Position numbers and translations under genes: made by a program. Below, in pieces: positions 52,058 through 63,109 of a DNA stretch of 64,000 nt (positions are counted from its first letter, which is position 1; every line of letters starts with the position of its first letter). The notes beneath the pieces were generated by a model. It saw only the letters and a program-made list of their open reading frames with translations, had not been told where the DNA came from and did not search any database. The DNA is from Ptiloglossa arizonensis. Taxonomy: Eukaryota > Arthropoda > Insecta > Hymenoptera > Colletidae. Location of the stretch: contig NW_027478523.1 in the NCBI RefSeq assembly GCF_051014685.1, positions 372,001 through 436,000 of the forward strand, given 5' to 3'.

Positions 52058-53338
52058 AAAAGTACGCATACCGATGTAATCGGGCGAGTTTCTACTTTCA
52101 GATGCAACAGAAATTTTGCGGATTGGTCGATCCGTTCGGGAGATATGGCAGTTTGGAAGTAAGAAACACTTGAGAAACTCAAAATTTTCGCAGTTCTGAT
52201 GCTCGAAATGAATTACTGGAACGGCCTAGGGGAAAACTACACATACCGTTGTAATCGGGCGAGTTTCTACTTTTAGATGCAACAGAAATTTTGCGGATTG
52301 GTCAATCCGTTCGCGAGATGTGGCAGTTTGGAGGTAAGAAACGCTTGAGAAACTCAAAATTTTCGCAGTTCTGATGCTCAAAACGAATAACTAGAACGGC
52401 CTATGGGAAAACTACACATACCGTTGTTATCGGGCGAGTTTCTACTTTCAGATGCAACAGAAATTTTGCGGATTGGTCGATCCGTTCGCGAGATGTGGCA
52501 GTTTGGAAGTAAGAAACGCTTGAGAAACTCAAAATTTTCGCAGTTCTGATGCTCAAAACGAATAACTAGAACGGCCTAGGGGAAAACTACACATACCGTT
52601 GTTATCGGGCGAGTTTCTACTTTCAGATGCAACAGAAATTTTGCGGATTGGTCGATCCGTTCGCGAGATGTGGCAGTTTGGAAGTAAGAAACGCTTGAGA
52701 AACTCAAAATTTTCGCAGTTCTGATGCTCAAAACGAATAACTAGAACGGCCTAGGGGAAAACTACACCTACCGTTGTAATCGGGCGAGTTTCTACTTTCA
52801 GATGCAACAGAAATTTTGCGGATTGGTCAATCCGTTCGCTCGATATGGCAGTTTGGAGGTAAGAAACGCTCGAGAAACTCAAAATTTTCGCAGTTCTGAT
52901 GCTCGAAACGAATAACTAGAACCGCCTAGGGGAAAAGTGCGCACACCGTTGTAATCGGGCGAGTTTCTACTTTCAGATGCAACAGAAATTTTGCGGATCG
53001 GTCAATCCGTTCGCGAGAAATGGCAGTTTGGATGTAAGGAACGCTTGAGAAACTCAAAATCTTCGCAGTTCTGATGCTCGAAACGAATAACTGGAACGGC
53101 CTAGGGGAAAACTACACATACCGTTGTAATCGGGCGAGTTTCTACTTTCAGCTGCAACAGAAATTTTGCGGATTGGTCAATCCGTTCGCGAGATGTGTCA
53201 GTTTGGAGGTAAGAAACGCTTGAGAAACTCAAAATTTTCGCAGTTCTGATGCTCAAAACGAATAACTAGAACGGCCTAGGGGAAAACTACACCTACCGTT
53301 GTAACCGGGCGAGTTTCTACTTTCAGATGCAACAGAAA

Positions 53339-53343
53339 TTTTT
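53339..53343. other. 1-bp insertion, second copy of the 44589 event
   Basis: The same five-t run as at 44589, exactly 50 monomers later and in the same subtype context. Confidence 0.94.
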
Positions 53344-56070
53344 GCGGATTGGTCAATCCGTTCGCTCGATGTGGCAGTTTGGAGGTAAGAAACGCTCGAG
53401 AAACTCAAAATTTTCGCAGTTCTGATGCTCGAAACGAATAACTAGAACAGCCTAGGGGAAAAGTGCGCATACCATTGTAATCGGGCGAGTTTCTACTTTC
53501 AGATGCAACAGAAATTTTGCGGATCGGTCAATCCGTTCGCGAGAAATGGCAGTTTGGATGTAAGAAACGCTTGAGAAACTCAAAATCTTCGCAGTTCTGA
53601 TGCTCGAAACGAATAACTGGAACGGCCTAGGGGAAAACAACACATACCGTTGTAATCGGGCGAGTTTCTACTTTCAGATGCAACAGAAATTTTGCGGATT
53701 GGTCAATCCGTTCGCGAGATGTGTCAGTTTGGAGGTAAGAAACGCTTGAGAAACTCAAAATTTTCGCAGTTCTGATGCTCAAAACGAATAACTAGAACGG
53801 CCTAGGGGAAAACTACACCTACCGTTGTAACCGGGCGAGTTTCTACTTTCAGATGCAACAGAAATTTTGCGGATTGGTCAATCCGTTCGCTCGATGTGGC
53901 AGTTTGGAGGTAAGAAACGCTCGAGAAACTCAAAATTTTCGCAGTTCTGATGCTCGAAACGAATAACTAGAACAGCCTAGGGGAAAAGTGCGCATACCAT
54001 TGTAATCGGGCGAGTTTCTACTTTCAGATGCAACAGAAATTTTGCGGATCGGTCAATCCGTTCGCGAGAAATGGCAGTTTGGATGTAAGAAACGCTTGAG
54101 AAACTCAAAATCTTCGCAGTTCTGATGCTCGAAACGAATAACTGGAACGGCCTAGGGGAAAACAACACATACCGTTGTAATCGGGCGAGTTTCTACTTTC
54201 AGATGCAACAGAAATTTTGCGGATTGGTCAATCCGTTCGCGAGATATGGCAGTATGGAGGTAAGAAACGCTCGAGAAACTCAAAATTTTCGCAGTTCTGA
54301 TGCTCGAAACGAATAACTAGAACCGCCTAGGGGAAAAGTGCGCATACCGTTGTTATCGGGCGAGTTTCTACTTTCAGATGCAACAGAAATTTTGCGGATC
54401 GGTCAATCCGTTCGCGAGAAATGGCAGTTTGGATGTAAGAAACGCTTGAGAAACTCAAAATCTTCGCAGTTCTGATGCTCGAAACGAATAACTGGAACGG
54501 CCTAGGGGAAAACTACACATACCGTTGTAATCGGGCGAGTTTCTACTTTCATATGCAACAGAAATTTTGCGGATTGGTCAATCCGTTCGCGAGATGTGGC
54601 AGTTTGGAGGTAAGAAACGCTTGAGAATCTTAAAATTTTCGCAGTTCTGATGCTCAAAACGAATAACTAGAACGGCCTAGGGGAAAGCTACACATACCGT
54701 TGTTATCGGGCGAGTTTCTACTTTCAGATGCAACAGAAATTTTGCGGATTGGTCGATCCGTTCGCGAGATGTGGCAGTTTGGAAGTAAGAAACGCTTGAG
54801 AAACTCAAAATTTTCGCAGATCTGATGCTCAAAACGAATAACTAGAACGGCCTAGGGGAAAACTACACCTACAGTTGTAATCGGGCGAGTTTCTACTTTC
54901 AGATGCAACAGAAATTTTGCGGATTGGTCAATCCGTTCGCTCGATGTGGCAGTTTGGAGGTAAGAAACGCTCGAGAAACTCAAAATTTTCGCAGTTCTGA
55001 TGCTCGAAACGAATAACTAGAACAGCCTAGGGGAAAAGTGCGCATACCATTGTAATCGGGCGAGTTTCTACTTTCAGATGCAACAGAAATTTTGCGGATC
55101 GGTCAATCCGTTCGCGAGAAATGGCAGTTTGGATGTAAGAAACGCTTGAGAAACTCAAAATCTTCGCAGTTCTGATGCTCGAAACGAATAACTGGAACGG
55201 CCTAGGGGAAAACAACACATACCGTTGTAATCGGGCGAGTTTCTACTTTCAGATGCAACAGAAATTTTGCGGATTGGTCAATCCGTTCGCGAGATATGGC
55301 AGTATGGAGGTAAGAAACGCTCGAGAAACTCAAAATTTTCGCAGTTCTGATGCTCGAAACGAATAACTAGAACCGCCTAGGGGAAAAGTGCGCATACCGT
55401 TGTTATCGGGCGAGTTTCTACTTTCAGATGCAACAGAAATTTTGCGGATCGGTCAATCCGTTCGCGAGAAATGGCAGTTTGGATGTAAGAAACGCTTGAG
55501 AAACTCAAAATCTTCGCAGTTCTGATGCTCGAAATGAATTACTGGAACGGCCTAGGGGAAAACTACACATACCGTTGTAATCGGGCGAGTTTCTACTTTT
55601 AGATGCAACAGAAATTTTGCGGATTGGTCAATCCGTTCGCGAGATGTGGCAGTTTGGAGGTAAGAAACGCTTGAGAAACTCAAAATTTTCGCAGTTCTGA
55701 TGCTCAAAACGAATAACTAGAACGGCCTATGGGAAAACTACACATACCGTTGTTATCGGGCGAGTTTCTACTTTCAGATGCAACAGAAATTTTGCGGATT
55801 GGTCGATCCGTTCGCGAGATGTGGCAGTTTGGAAGTAAGAAACGCTTGAGAAACTCAAAATTTTCGCAGTTCTGATGCTCAAAACGAATAACTAGAACGG
55901 CCTAGGGGAAAACTACACATACCGTTGTTATCGGGCGAGTTTCTACTTTCAGATGCAACAGAAATTTTGCGGATTGGTCGATCCGTTCGCGAGATGTGTC
56001 AGTTTGGAAGTAAGAAACGCTTGAGAAACTCAAAATTTTCGCAGTTCTGATGCTCAAAACGAATAACTAG

Positions 56071-59000
56071 AACGGCCTAGGGGAAAACTACACCTACCGT
56101 TGTAATCGGGCGAGTTTCTACTTTCAGATGCAACAGAAATTTTGCGGATTGGTCAATCCGTTCGCTCGATATGGCAGTTTGGAGGTAAGAAACGCTCGAG
56201 AAACTCAAAATTTTCGCAGTTCTGATGCTCGAAACGAATAACTAGAACCGCCTAGGGGAAAAGTGCGCATACCGTTGTAATCGGGCGAGTTTCTACTTTC
56301 AGATGCAACAGAAATTTTGCGGATCGGTCAATCCGTTCGCGAGAAATGGCAGTTTGGATGTAAGAAACGCTTGAGAAACTCAAAATCTTCGCAGTTCTGA
56401 TGCTCGAAACGAATAACTGGAACGGCCTAGGGGAAAACTACACATACCGTTGTAATCGGGCGAGTTTCTACTTTCATATGCAACAGAAATTTTGCGGATT
56501 GGTCAATCCGTTCGCTCGATATGGCAGTTTGGAGGTAAGAAACGCTCGAGAAACTCAAAGTTATCGCAGTTCTGATGCTCGAAACGAAGAACTAGAACCG
56601 CCTAGGGGAAAAGTGCGCATACCGTTGTAATCGGGCGAGTTTCTACTTTCAGATGCAACAGAAATTTTGCGGATTGATCAATCCGTTCGCGAGATATGGC
56701 AGTTTGGAGATAAGAAACGCTTGAGAAACTCAAAATTTTCGCAGTTCTGATGCTCGAAACGAATGACTAGAACGGCCTAGGGGAGAAGTACGCATACCGT
56801 TGTAATCGGGCGAGTTTCTACTTTCAGATGCAACAGAAATTTTGCGGATTGGTCTATCCGTTCGCGAGATGTGGCAGTTTGGAGGTAAGAAACGCTTGAG
56901 AAACTCAAAATTTTCGCAGTTCTGATGCTCAAAACGAATAACTAGAACGGCCTAGGGGAAAACTACACATACCGTTGTTATCGGGCGAGTTTCTACTTTC
57001 AGATGCAACAGAAATTTTGCGGATTGGTCGATCCGTTCGCGAGATGTGTCAGTTTGGATGTAAGAAACGCTTGAGAAACTCAAAATTTTCGCAGTTCTGA
57101 TGCTCAAAACGAATAACTAGAACGGCCTAGGGGAAAACTACACCTACCGTTGTAATCGGGCGAGTTTCTACTTTCAGATGCAACAGAAATTTTGCGGATT
57201 GGTCAATCCGTTCGCTCGATATGGCAGTTTGGAGGTAAGAAACGCTCGAGAAACTCAAAATTTCGCAGTTCTGATGCTCGAAACGAATAACTAGAACCGC
57301 CTAGGGGAAAAGTGCGCATACCGTTGTAATCGGGCGAGTTTCTACTTTCAGATGCAACAGAAATTTTGCGGATCGGTCAATCCGTTCGCGAGAAATGGCA
57401 GTTTGGATGTAAGAAACGCTTGAGAAACTCAAAATCTTCGCAGTTCTGATGCTCGAAACGAATAACTGGAACGGCCTAGGGGAAAACTACACATACCGTT
57501 GTAATCGGGCGAGTTTCTACTTTCATATGCAACAGAAATTTTGCGGATTGGTCAATCCGTTCGCTCGATATGGCAGTTTGGAGGTAAGAAACGCTCGAGA
57601 AACTCAAAGTTATCGCAGTTCTGATGCTCGAAACGAAGAACTAGAACCGCCTAGGGGAAAAGTGCGCATACCGTTGTAATCGGGCGAGTTTCTACTTTCA
57701 GATGCAACAGAAATTTTGCGGATTGATCAATCCGTTCGCGAGATATGGCAGTTTGGAGATAAGAAACGCTTGAGAAACTCAAAATTTTCGCAGTTCTGAT
57801 GCTCGAAACGAATGACTAGAACGGCCTAGGGGAGAAGTACGCATACCGTTGTAATCGGGCGAGTTTCTACTTTCAGATGCAACAGAAATTTTGCGGATTG
57901 GTCTATCCGTTCGCGAGATGTGGCAGTTTGGAGGTAAGAAACGCTTGAGAAACTCAAAATTTTCGCAGTTCTGATGCTCAAAACGAATAACTAGAACGGC
58001 CTAGGGGAAAACTACACATACCGTTGTTATCGGGCGAGTTTCTACTTTCAGATGCAACAGAAATTTTGCGGATTGGTCGATCCGTTCGCGAGATGTGGCA
58101 GTTTGGAAGTAAGAAACGCTTGAGAAACTCAAAATTTTCGCAGTTCTGATGCTCGAAACGAATAACTAGAACCGCCTAGGGGAAAAGTGCGCATACCGTT
58201 GTAATCGGGCGAGTTTCTACTTTCAGATGCAACAGAAATTTTGCGGATCGGTCAATCCGTTCGCGAGAAATGGCAGTTTGGATGTAAGAAACGCTTGAGA
58301 AACTCAAAATCTTCGCAGTTCTGATGCTCGAAACGAATAACTGGAACGGCCTAGGGGAAAACTACACATACCGTTGTAATCGGGCGAGTTTCTACTTTCA
58401 TATGCAACAGAAATTTTGCGGATTGGTCAATCCGTTCGCTCGATATGGCAGTTTGGAGGTAAGAAACGCTCGAGAAACTCAAAGTTTTCGCAGTTCTGAT
58501 GCTCGAAACGAAGAACTAGAACCGCCTAGGGGAAAAGTGCGCATACCGTTGTCATCGGGCGAGTTTCTACTTTCAGATGCAACAGAAATTTTGCGGATTG
58601 ATCAATCCGTTCGCGAGATATGGCAGTTTGGAGATAAGAAACGCTTGAGAAACTCAAAATTTTCGCAGTTCCTATGCTCGAAACGAATGACTAGAACGGC
58701 CTAGGGGAGAAGTACGCATACCGTTGTAATCGGGCGAGTTTCTACTTTCAGATGCAACAGAAATTTTGCGGATTGGTCTATCCGTTCGCGAGATGTGGCA
58801 GTTTGGAGGTAAGAAACGCTTGAGAAACTCAAAATTTTCGCAGTTCTGATGCTCAAAACGAATAACTAGAACGGCCTAGGGGAAAACTACACATACCGTT
58901 GTTATCGGGCGAGTTTCTACTTTCAGATGCAACAGAAATTTTGCGGATTGGTCGATCCGTTCGCGAGATGTGGCAGTTTGGAAGTAAGAAACGCTTGAGA

Positions 59001-59434
59001 AACTCAAAATTTTCGCAGTTCTGATGCTCAAAACGAATAACTAGAACGGCCTAGGGGAAAACTACACCTACCGTTGTAACCGGGCGAGTTTCTACTTTCA
59101 GATGCAACAGAAATTTTGCGGATTGGTCAATCCGTTCGCGAGATATGGCAGTTTGGATGTAAGAAACGCTTGAGAAACTCAAAATCTTCGCAGTTCTGAT
59201 GCTCGAAACGAATAACTGGAACGGCCTAGGGGAAAACTACACATACCGTTGTAATTGGGCGAGTTTCTACTTTCAGATGCAACAGAAATTTTGCGGATTG
59301 GTCAATCCGTTCGCGAGATGTGGCAGTTTGGAGGTAAGAAACGCTTGAGAAACTCAAAATTTTCGCAGTTCTGATGCTCAAAACGAATAACTAGAACGGC
59401 CTAGGGGAAAACTACACATACCGTTGTTATCGGG
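56071..59434. repeat. 6- and 5-monomer stepped duplications
   Basis: The ctttcatatgcaac monomer recurs near 56471, 57520 and 58395, spacings of 1,049 bp (six monomers less one base) and 875 bp (five monomers). The first two copies share the rare caaagttatcgc variant (56556 and 57605); the third reads caaagttttcgc. The 1-base shortfall comes from the deletion at 57261. The third copy skipped one monomer and carries gttcctatgc near 58667. The remainder to 59434 is ordinary monomers in the usual subtype order. No gene is present. Confidence 0.83.
57261..57263. other. 1-bp deletion in the a4t4 tract
   Basis: The tract reads aaaatttcgc instead of aaaattttcgc. This makes the interval between the 56400 and 57449 monomer landmarks 1,049 instead of 1,050 bp. 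It is unique in the window. Confidence 0.93.
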
Positions 59435-60615
59435 CGAGTTTCTACTTTCAGATGCAACAGAAATTTTGCGGATTGGTCAATTCGTTCGCGAGATGTGGCA
59501 GTTTGGAGGTAAGAAACGCTTGAGAAACTCAAAATCTTCGCAGTTCTGATGCTCGAAACGAATAACTTGAACGGCCTAGGGGAAAACTACACATACCGTT
59601 GTTATCGGGCGAGTTTCTACTTTCAGATGCAACAGAAATTTTGCGGATTGGTCGATCCGTTCGCGAGATGTGGCAGTTTGGAAGTAAGGAACGCTTGAGA
59701 AACTCAAAATTTTCGCAGTTCTGATGCTCAAAACGAATAACTAGAACGGCCTAGGGAAAAACTACACCTACCGTTGTAATCGGGCGAGCTTCTACTTTCA
59801 GATGCAACAGAAACTTTGCGGATTGGTCAATCCGTTCGCGAGATATGGCAGTTTGGAGGTAAGAAACGCTCGAGAAACTCAAAATTTTCGCAGTTCTGAT
59901 GCTCGAAACGAATAACTAGAAACGCCTAGGGGAAAAGTGCGCATACCGTTGTAATCGGGCGAGTTTCTACTTTCAGATGCAACAGAAATTTTGCGGATTG
60001 ATCAATCCGTTCGCGAGATATGGCAGTTTGGAGGTAAGAAACGCTTGAGAAACTCAAAATTTTGGCAGTTCTGATGCTCAAAACGAATAACTAGAACGGC
60101 TTAGGGGAAAACTACACCTACCGTTGTAATCGGGCGAGTTTCTGCTTTCAGATGCAACAGTAATTTTGCGGATTGGTCAATCCGTTCGCTCGATATGGCA
60201 GTTTGGAGGTAAGAAACGCTCGAGAAACTCAAAGTTTTCGCAGTTCTGATGCTCGAAACGAAGAACTAGAACCGCCTAGGGGAAAAGTGCGCATACCGTT
60301 GTAATCGGGCGAGTTTCTACTTTCAGATGCAACAGAAATTTTGCGGATTGATCAATCCGTTCGCGAGATATGGCAGTTTGGAGATAAGAAACGCTTGAGA
60401 AACTCAAAATTTTCGCAGTTCTGATGCTCGAAACGAATGACCAGAACGGCCTAGGGGAGAAGTACGCATACCGTTGTAATCGGGCGAGTTTCTACTTTCA
60501 GATGCAACAGAAATTTTGCGGATTGGTCTATCCGTTCGCGAGATGTGGCAGTTTGGAGGTAAGAAACGCTTGAGAAACTCAAAATTTTCGCAGTTCTGAT
60601 GCTCAAAACGATTAA

Positions 60616-61140
60616 CTAGAACGGCCTAGGGGAAAACTACACATACCGTTGTTATCGGGCGAGTTTCTACTTTCAGATGCAACAGAAATTTTGCGGATTG
60701 GTCGATCCGTTCGCGAGATGTGGCAGTTTGGAAGTAAGAAACGCTTGAGAAACTCAAAATTTTCGCAGTTCTGATGCTCAAAACGAATAACTAGAACGGC
60801 CTAGGGGAAAACTACACCTACCGTTGTAATCGGGCGAGTTTCTACTTTCAGATGCAACAGAAATTTTGCGGATTGGTCAATCCGTTCGCTCGATATGGCA
60901 GTTTGGATGTAAGAAACGCTCGAGAAACTCAAAATTTTCGCAGTTCTGATGCTCGAAACGAATAACTAGAACAGCCTAGGGGAAAAGTGCGCATACCGTT
61001 GTAATCGGGCGAGTTTCTACTTTCAGATGCAACAGAAATTTTGCGGATTGATCAATCCGTTCGCGAGATATGGCAGTTTGGAGATAAGAAACGCTTGAGA
61101 AACTCAAAATTTTCGCAGTTCTGATGATCGAAACGAATGA
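60616..61140. repeat. 3-monomer tandem duplication, copy 1 (525 bp)
   Basis: The block 60616-61140 is repeated directly at 61141-61665. Both carry the same three monomers and both end with the rare gatgatcgaa variant (61124 and 61649), exactly 525 bp apart. One difference is ggatgtaag at 60906 against ggaggtaag at 61431. The unit lies inside the 21-monomer HOR. Confidence 0.87.
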
Positions 61141-61665
61141 CTAGAACGGCCTAGGGGAAAACTACACATACCGTTGTTATCGGGCGAGTTTCTACTTTCA
61201 GATGCAACAGAAATTTTGCGGATTGGTCGATCCGTTCGCGAGATGTGGCAGTTTGGAAGTAAGAAACGCTTGAGAAACTCAAAATTTTCGCAGTTCTGAT
61301 GCTCAAAACGAATAACTAGAACGGCCTAGGGGAAAACTACACCTACCGTTGTAATCGGGCGAGTTTCTACTTTCAGATGCAACAGAAATTTTGCGGATTG
61401 GTCAATCCGTTCGCTCGATATGGCAGTTTGGAGGTAAGAAACGCTCGAGAAACTCAAAATTTTCGCAGTTCTGATGCTCGAAACGAATAACTAGAACAGC
61501 CTAGGGGAAAAGTGCGCATACCGTTGTAATCGGGCGAGTTTCTACTTTCAGATGCAACAGAAATTTTGCGGATTGATCAATCCGTTCGCGAGATATGGCA
61601 GTTTGGAGATAAGAAACGCTTGAGAAACTCAAAATTTTCGCAGTTCTGATGATCGAAACGAATGA
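61141..61665. repeat. 3-monomer tandem duplication, copy 2
   Basis: This is the second 525-bp copy. The joint near 61141 puts the left part of a gaatgact monomer onto the right part of a cacatacc/gttgttatc monomer. That combination is not the usual one: gaatgact is normally followed by gagaagtacgc. This is what in-register unequal exchange inside monomers would leave. Confidence 0.85.
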
Positions 61666-63109
61666 CTAGAACGGCCTAGGGGAGAAGTACGAATACCGTT
61701 GTAATCGGGCGAGTTTCTACTTTCAGATGCAACAGAAATCATGCGGATTGGTCAATCCGTTCGCGAGATATGGCAGTTTGTAGGTAAGAAACGCTTGAGA
61801 AACTCAAAATTTTCGCAGTTCTGATGCTCGAAACGAATAACTGGAACGGCCTAGGGGAAAACTACACATACCGTTGTAATCGGGCGAGTTTCTACTTTCA
61901 GATGGAACAGAAATTTTGCGGATTGGTCAATTCGTTCGCGAGATGTGGCAGTTTGGAGGTAAGAAACGCTTGAGAAACTCAAAATTTTCGCAGTTCTGAT
62001 GCTCGAAACGAATAACTAGAACGGCCTAGGGGAAAAGTACGCATACCGTTGTAATCGGGCGAGTGTCTACTTTCAGATGCAACAGAAATTTTGCGGATCG
62101 GTCAATCCGTTTGCGAGATATGGCAGGTTGGATGTAAGAAACGCTTGAGAAACTCAAAATCTTCGCAGTTCTGATGCTCGAAACGAATAACTTGAACGGC
62201 CTAGGGGAAAACTACACATACCGTTGTTATCGGGCGAGTTTCTACTTTCAGATGCAACAGAAATTTTGCGGATTGGTCGATCCGTTCGCGAGATGTGGCA
62301 GTTTGGAAGTAAGGAACGCTTGAGAAACTCAAAATTTTCGCAGTTCTGATGCTCAAAACGAATAACTAGAACGGCCTAGGGGAAAACTACACATACCGTT
62401 GTAATCGGGCGAGTTTCTACTTTCAGATGGAACAGAAATTTTGCGGATTGGTCAATTCGTTCGCGAGATGTGGCAGTTTGGAGGTAAGAAACGCTTGAGA
62501 AACTCAAAATTTTCGCAGTTCTGATGCTCCAAACGAATAACTAGAACGGCCTAGGGGAAAACTACACATACCGTTGTTATCGTGCGAGTTTCTACTTTCA
62601 GATGCAACAGAAATTTTGCGGATTGGTCGATCCGTTCGCGAGATGTGGCAGTTTGGAAGTAAGAAACGCTTGAGAAACTCAAAATTTTCGCAGTTCTGAT
62701 GCTCGAAACGAATAACTAGAACCGCCTAGGGGAAAAGTGCGCATACCGTTGTAATCGGGCGAGTTTCTACTTTCAGATGCAACAGAAATTTTGCGGATTG
62801 GTCTATCCGTTCGCGAGATGTGGCAGTTTGGAGGTAAGAAACGCTTGAGAAACTCAAAATTTTCGCAGTTCTGATGCTCAAAACGAATAACTAGAACGGC
62901 CTAGGGGAAAACTACACATACCGTTGTTATCGGGCGAGTTTCTACTTTCAGATGCAACAGAAATTTTGCGGATTGGTCGATCCGTTCGCGAGATGTGGCA
63001 GTTTGGAAGTAAGAAACGCTTGAGAAACTCAAAATTTTCGCAGTTCTGATGCTCAAAACGAATAACTAGAACGGCCTAGGGGAAAACTACACCTACCGTT
63101 GTAACCGGG

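Larger units (their letters stand above)
48021..56070. repeat. 46-monomer superunit, copy 2 (8,050 bp)
   Basis: This is the tandem second copy of the 47-monomer superunit. Relative to copy 1 it has three extra monomers at about 50371-50895, including the atcctttcgc variant. It has also lost whole monomers between about 54.0 and 55.5 kb. One loss is visible as a hybrid monomer at 55513-55534. Cassette markers present in copy 1 at 47041-47450, including catgcgg, are missing from the matching place. Single-base differences are rare; one is cagacgcaac near 49651 against cagatgcaac near 41426. Confidence 0.87.
59435..63109. repeat. 21-monomer higher-order repeat, copy 1 (3,675 bp)
   Basis: Markers recur exactly 3,675 bp (21 monomers) downstream: aataacttga (59561/63236), agtaaggaacg near 59683/63358, cctagggaaaaac (59750/63425), gcgagcttctac (59787/63462), gaaactttgcgg (59811/63486), ttttggcag (60061/63736) and cagtaattttg (60158/63833). 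Before 59435 the paths differ (cacatacc with gttgttatc against cacctacc with gttgtaacc). The unit includes a 3-monomer tandem duplication and a 'catgcgg' cassette at 61740. Confidence 0.88.

Noticed and set aside
330..58704. Thirty-odd recurring open reading frames of 63-126 codons on both strands, for example 2430-2660 minus and 18075-18266 plus.
   Set aside because: They are the same satellite words read repeatedly. 175 is not a multiple of 3, so each monomer shifts the frame and no frame stays open beyond a few hundred bases. Plus- and minus-strand frames overlap the same bases, stops recur at taactag, and no start context or protein family is recognisable. Identical frames recur exactly at HOR offsets.
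58324..58704. The 126-codon plus-strand frame as a possible real gene.
   Set aside because: It spans just over two monomers whose subtypes happen to lack the usual stop. The matching monomers at 56400 and 57449 give shorter frames.
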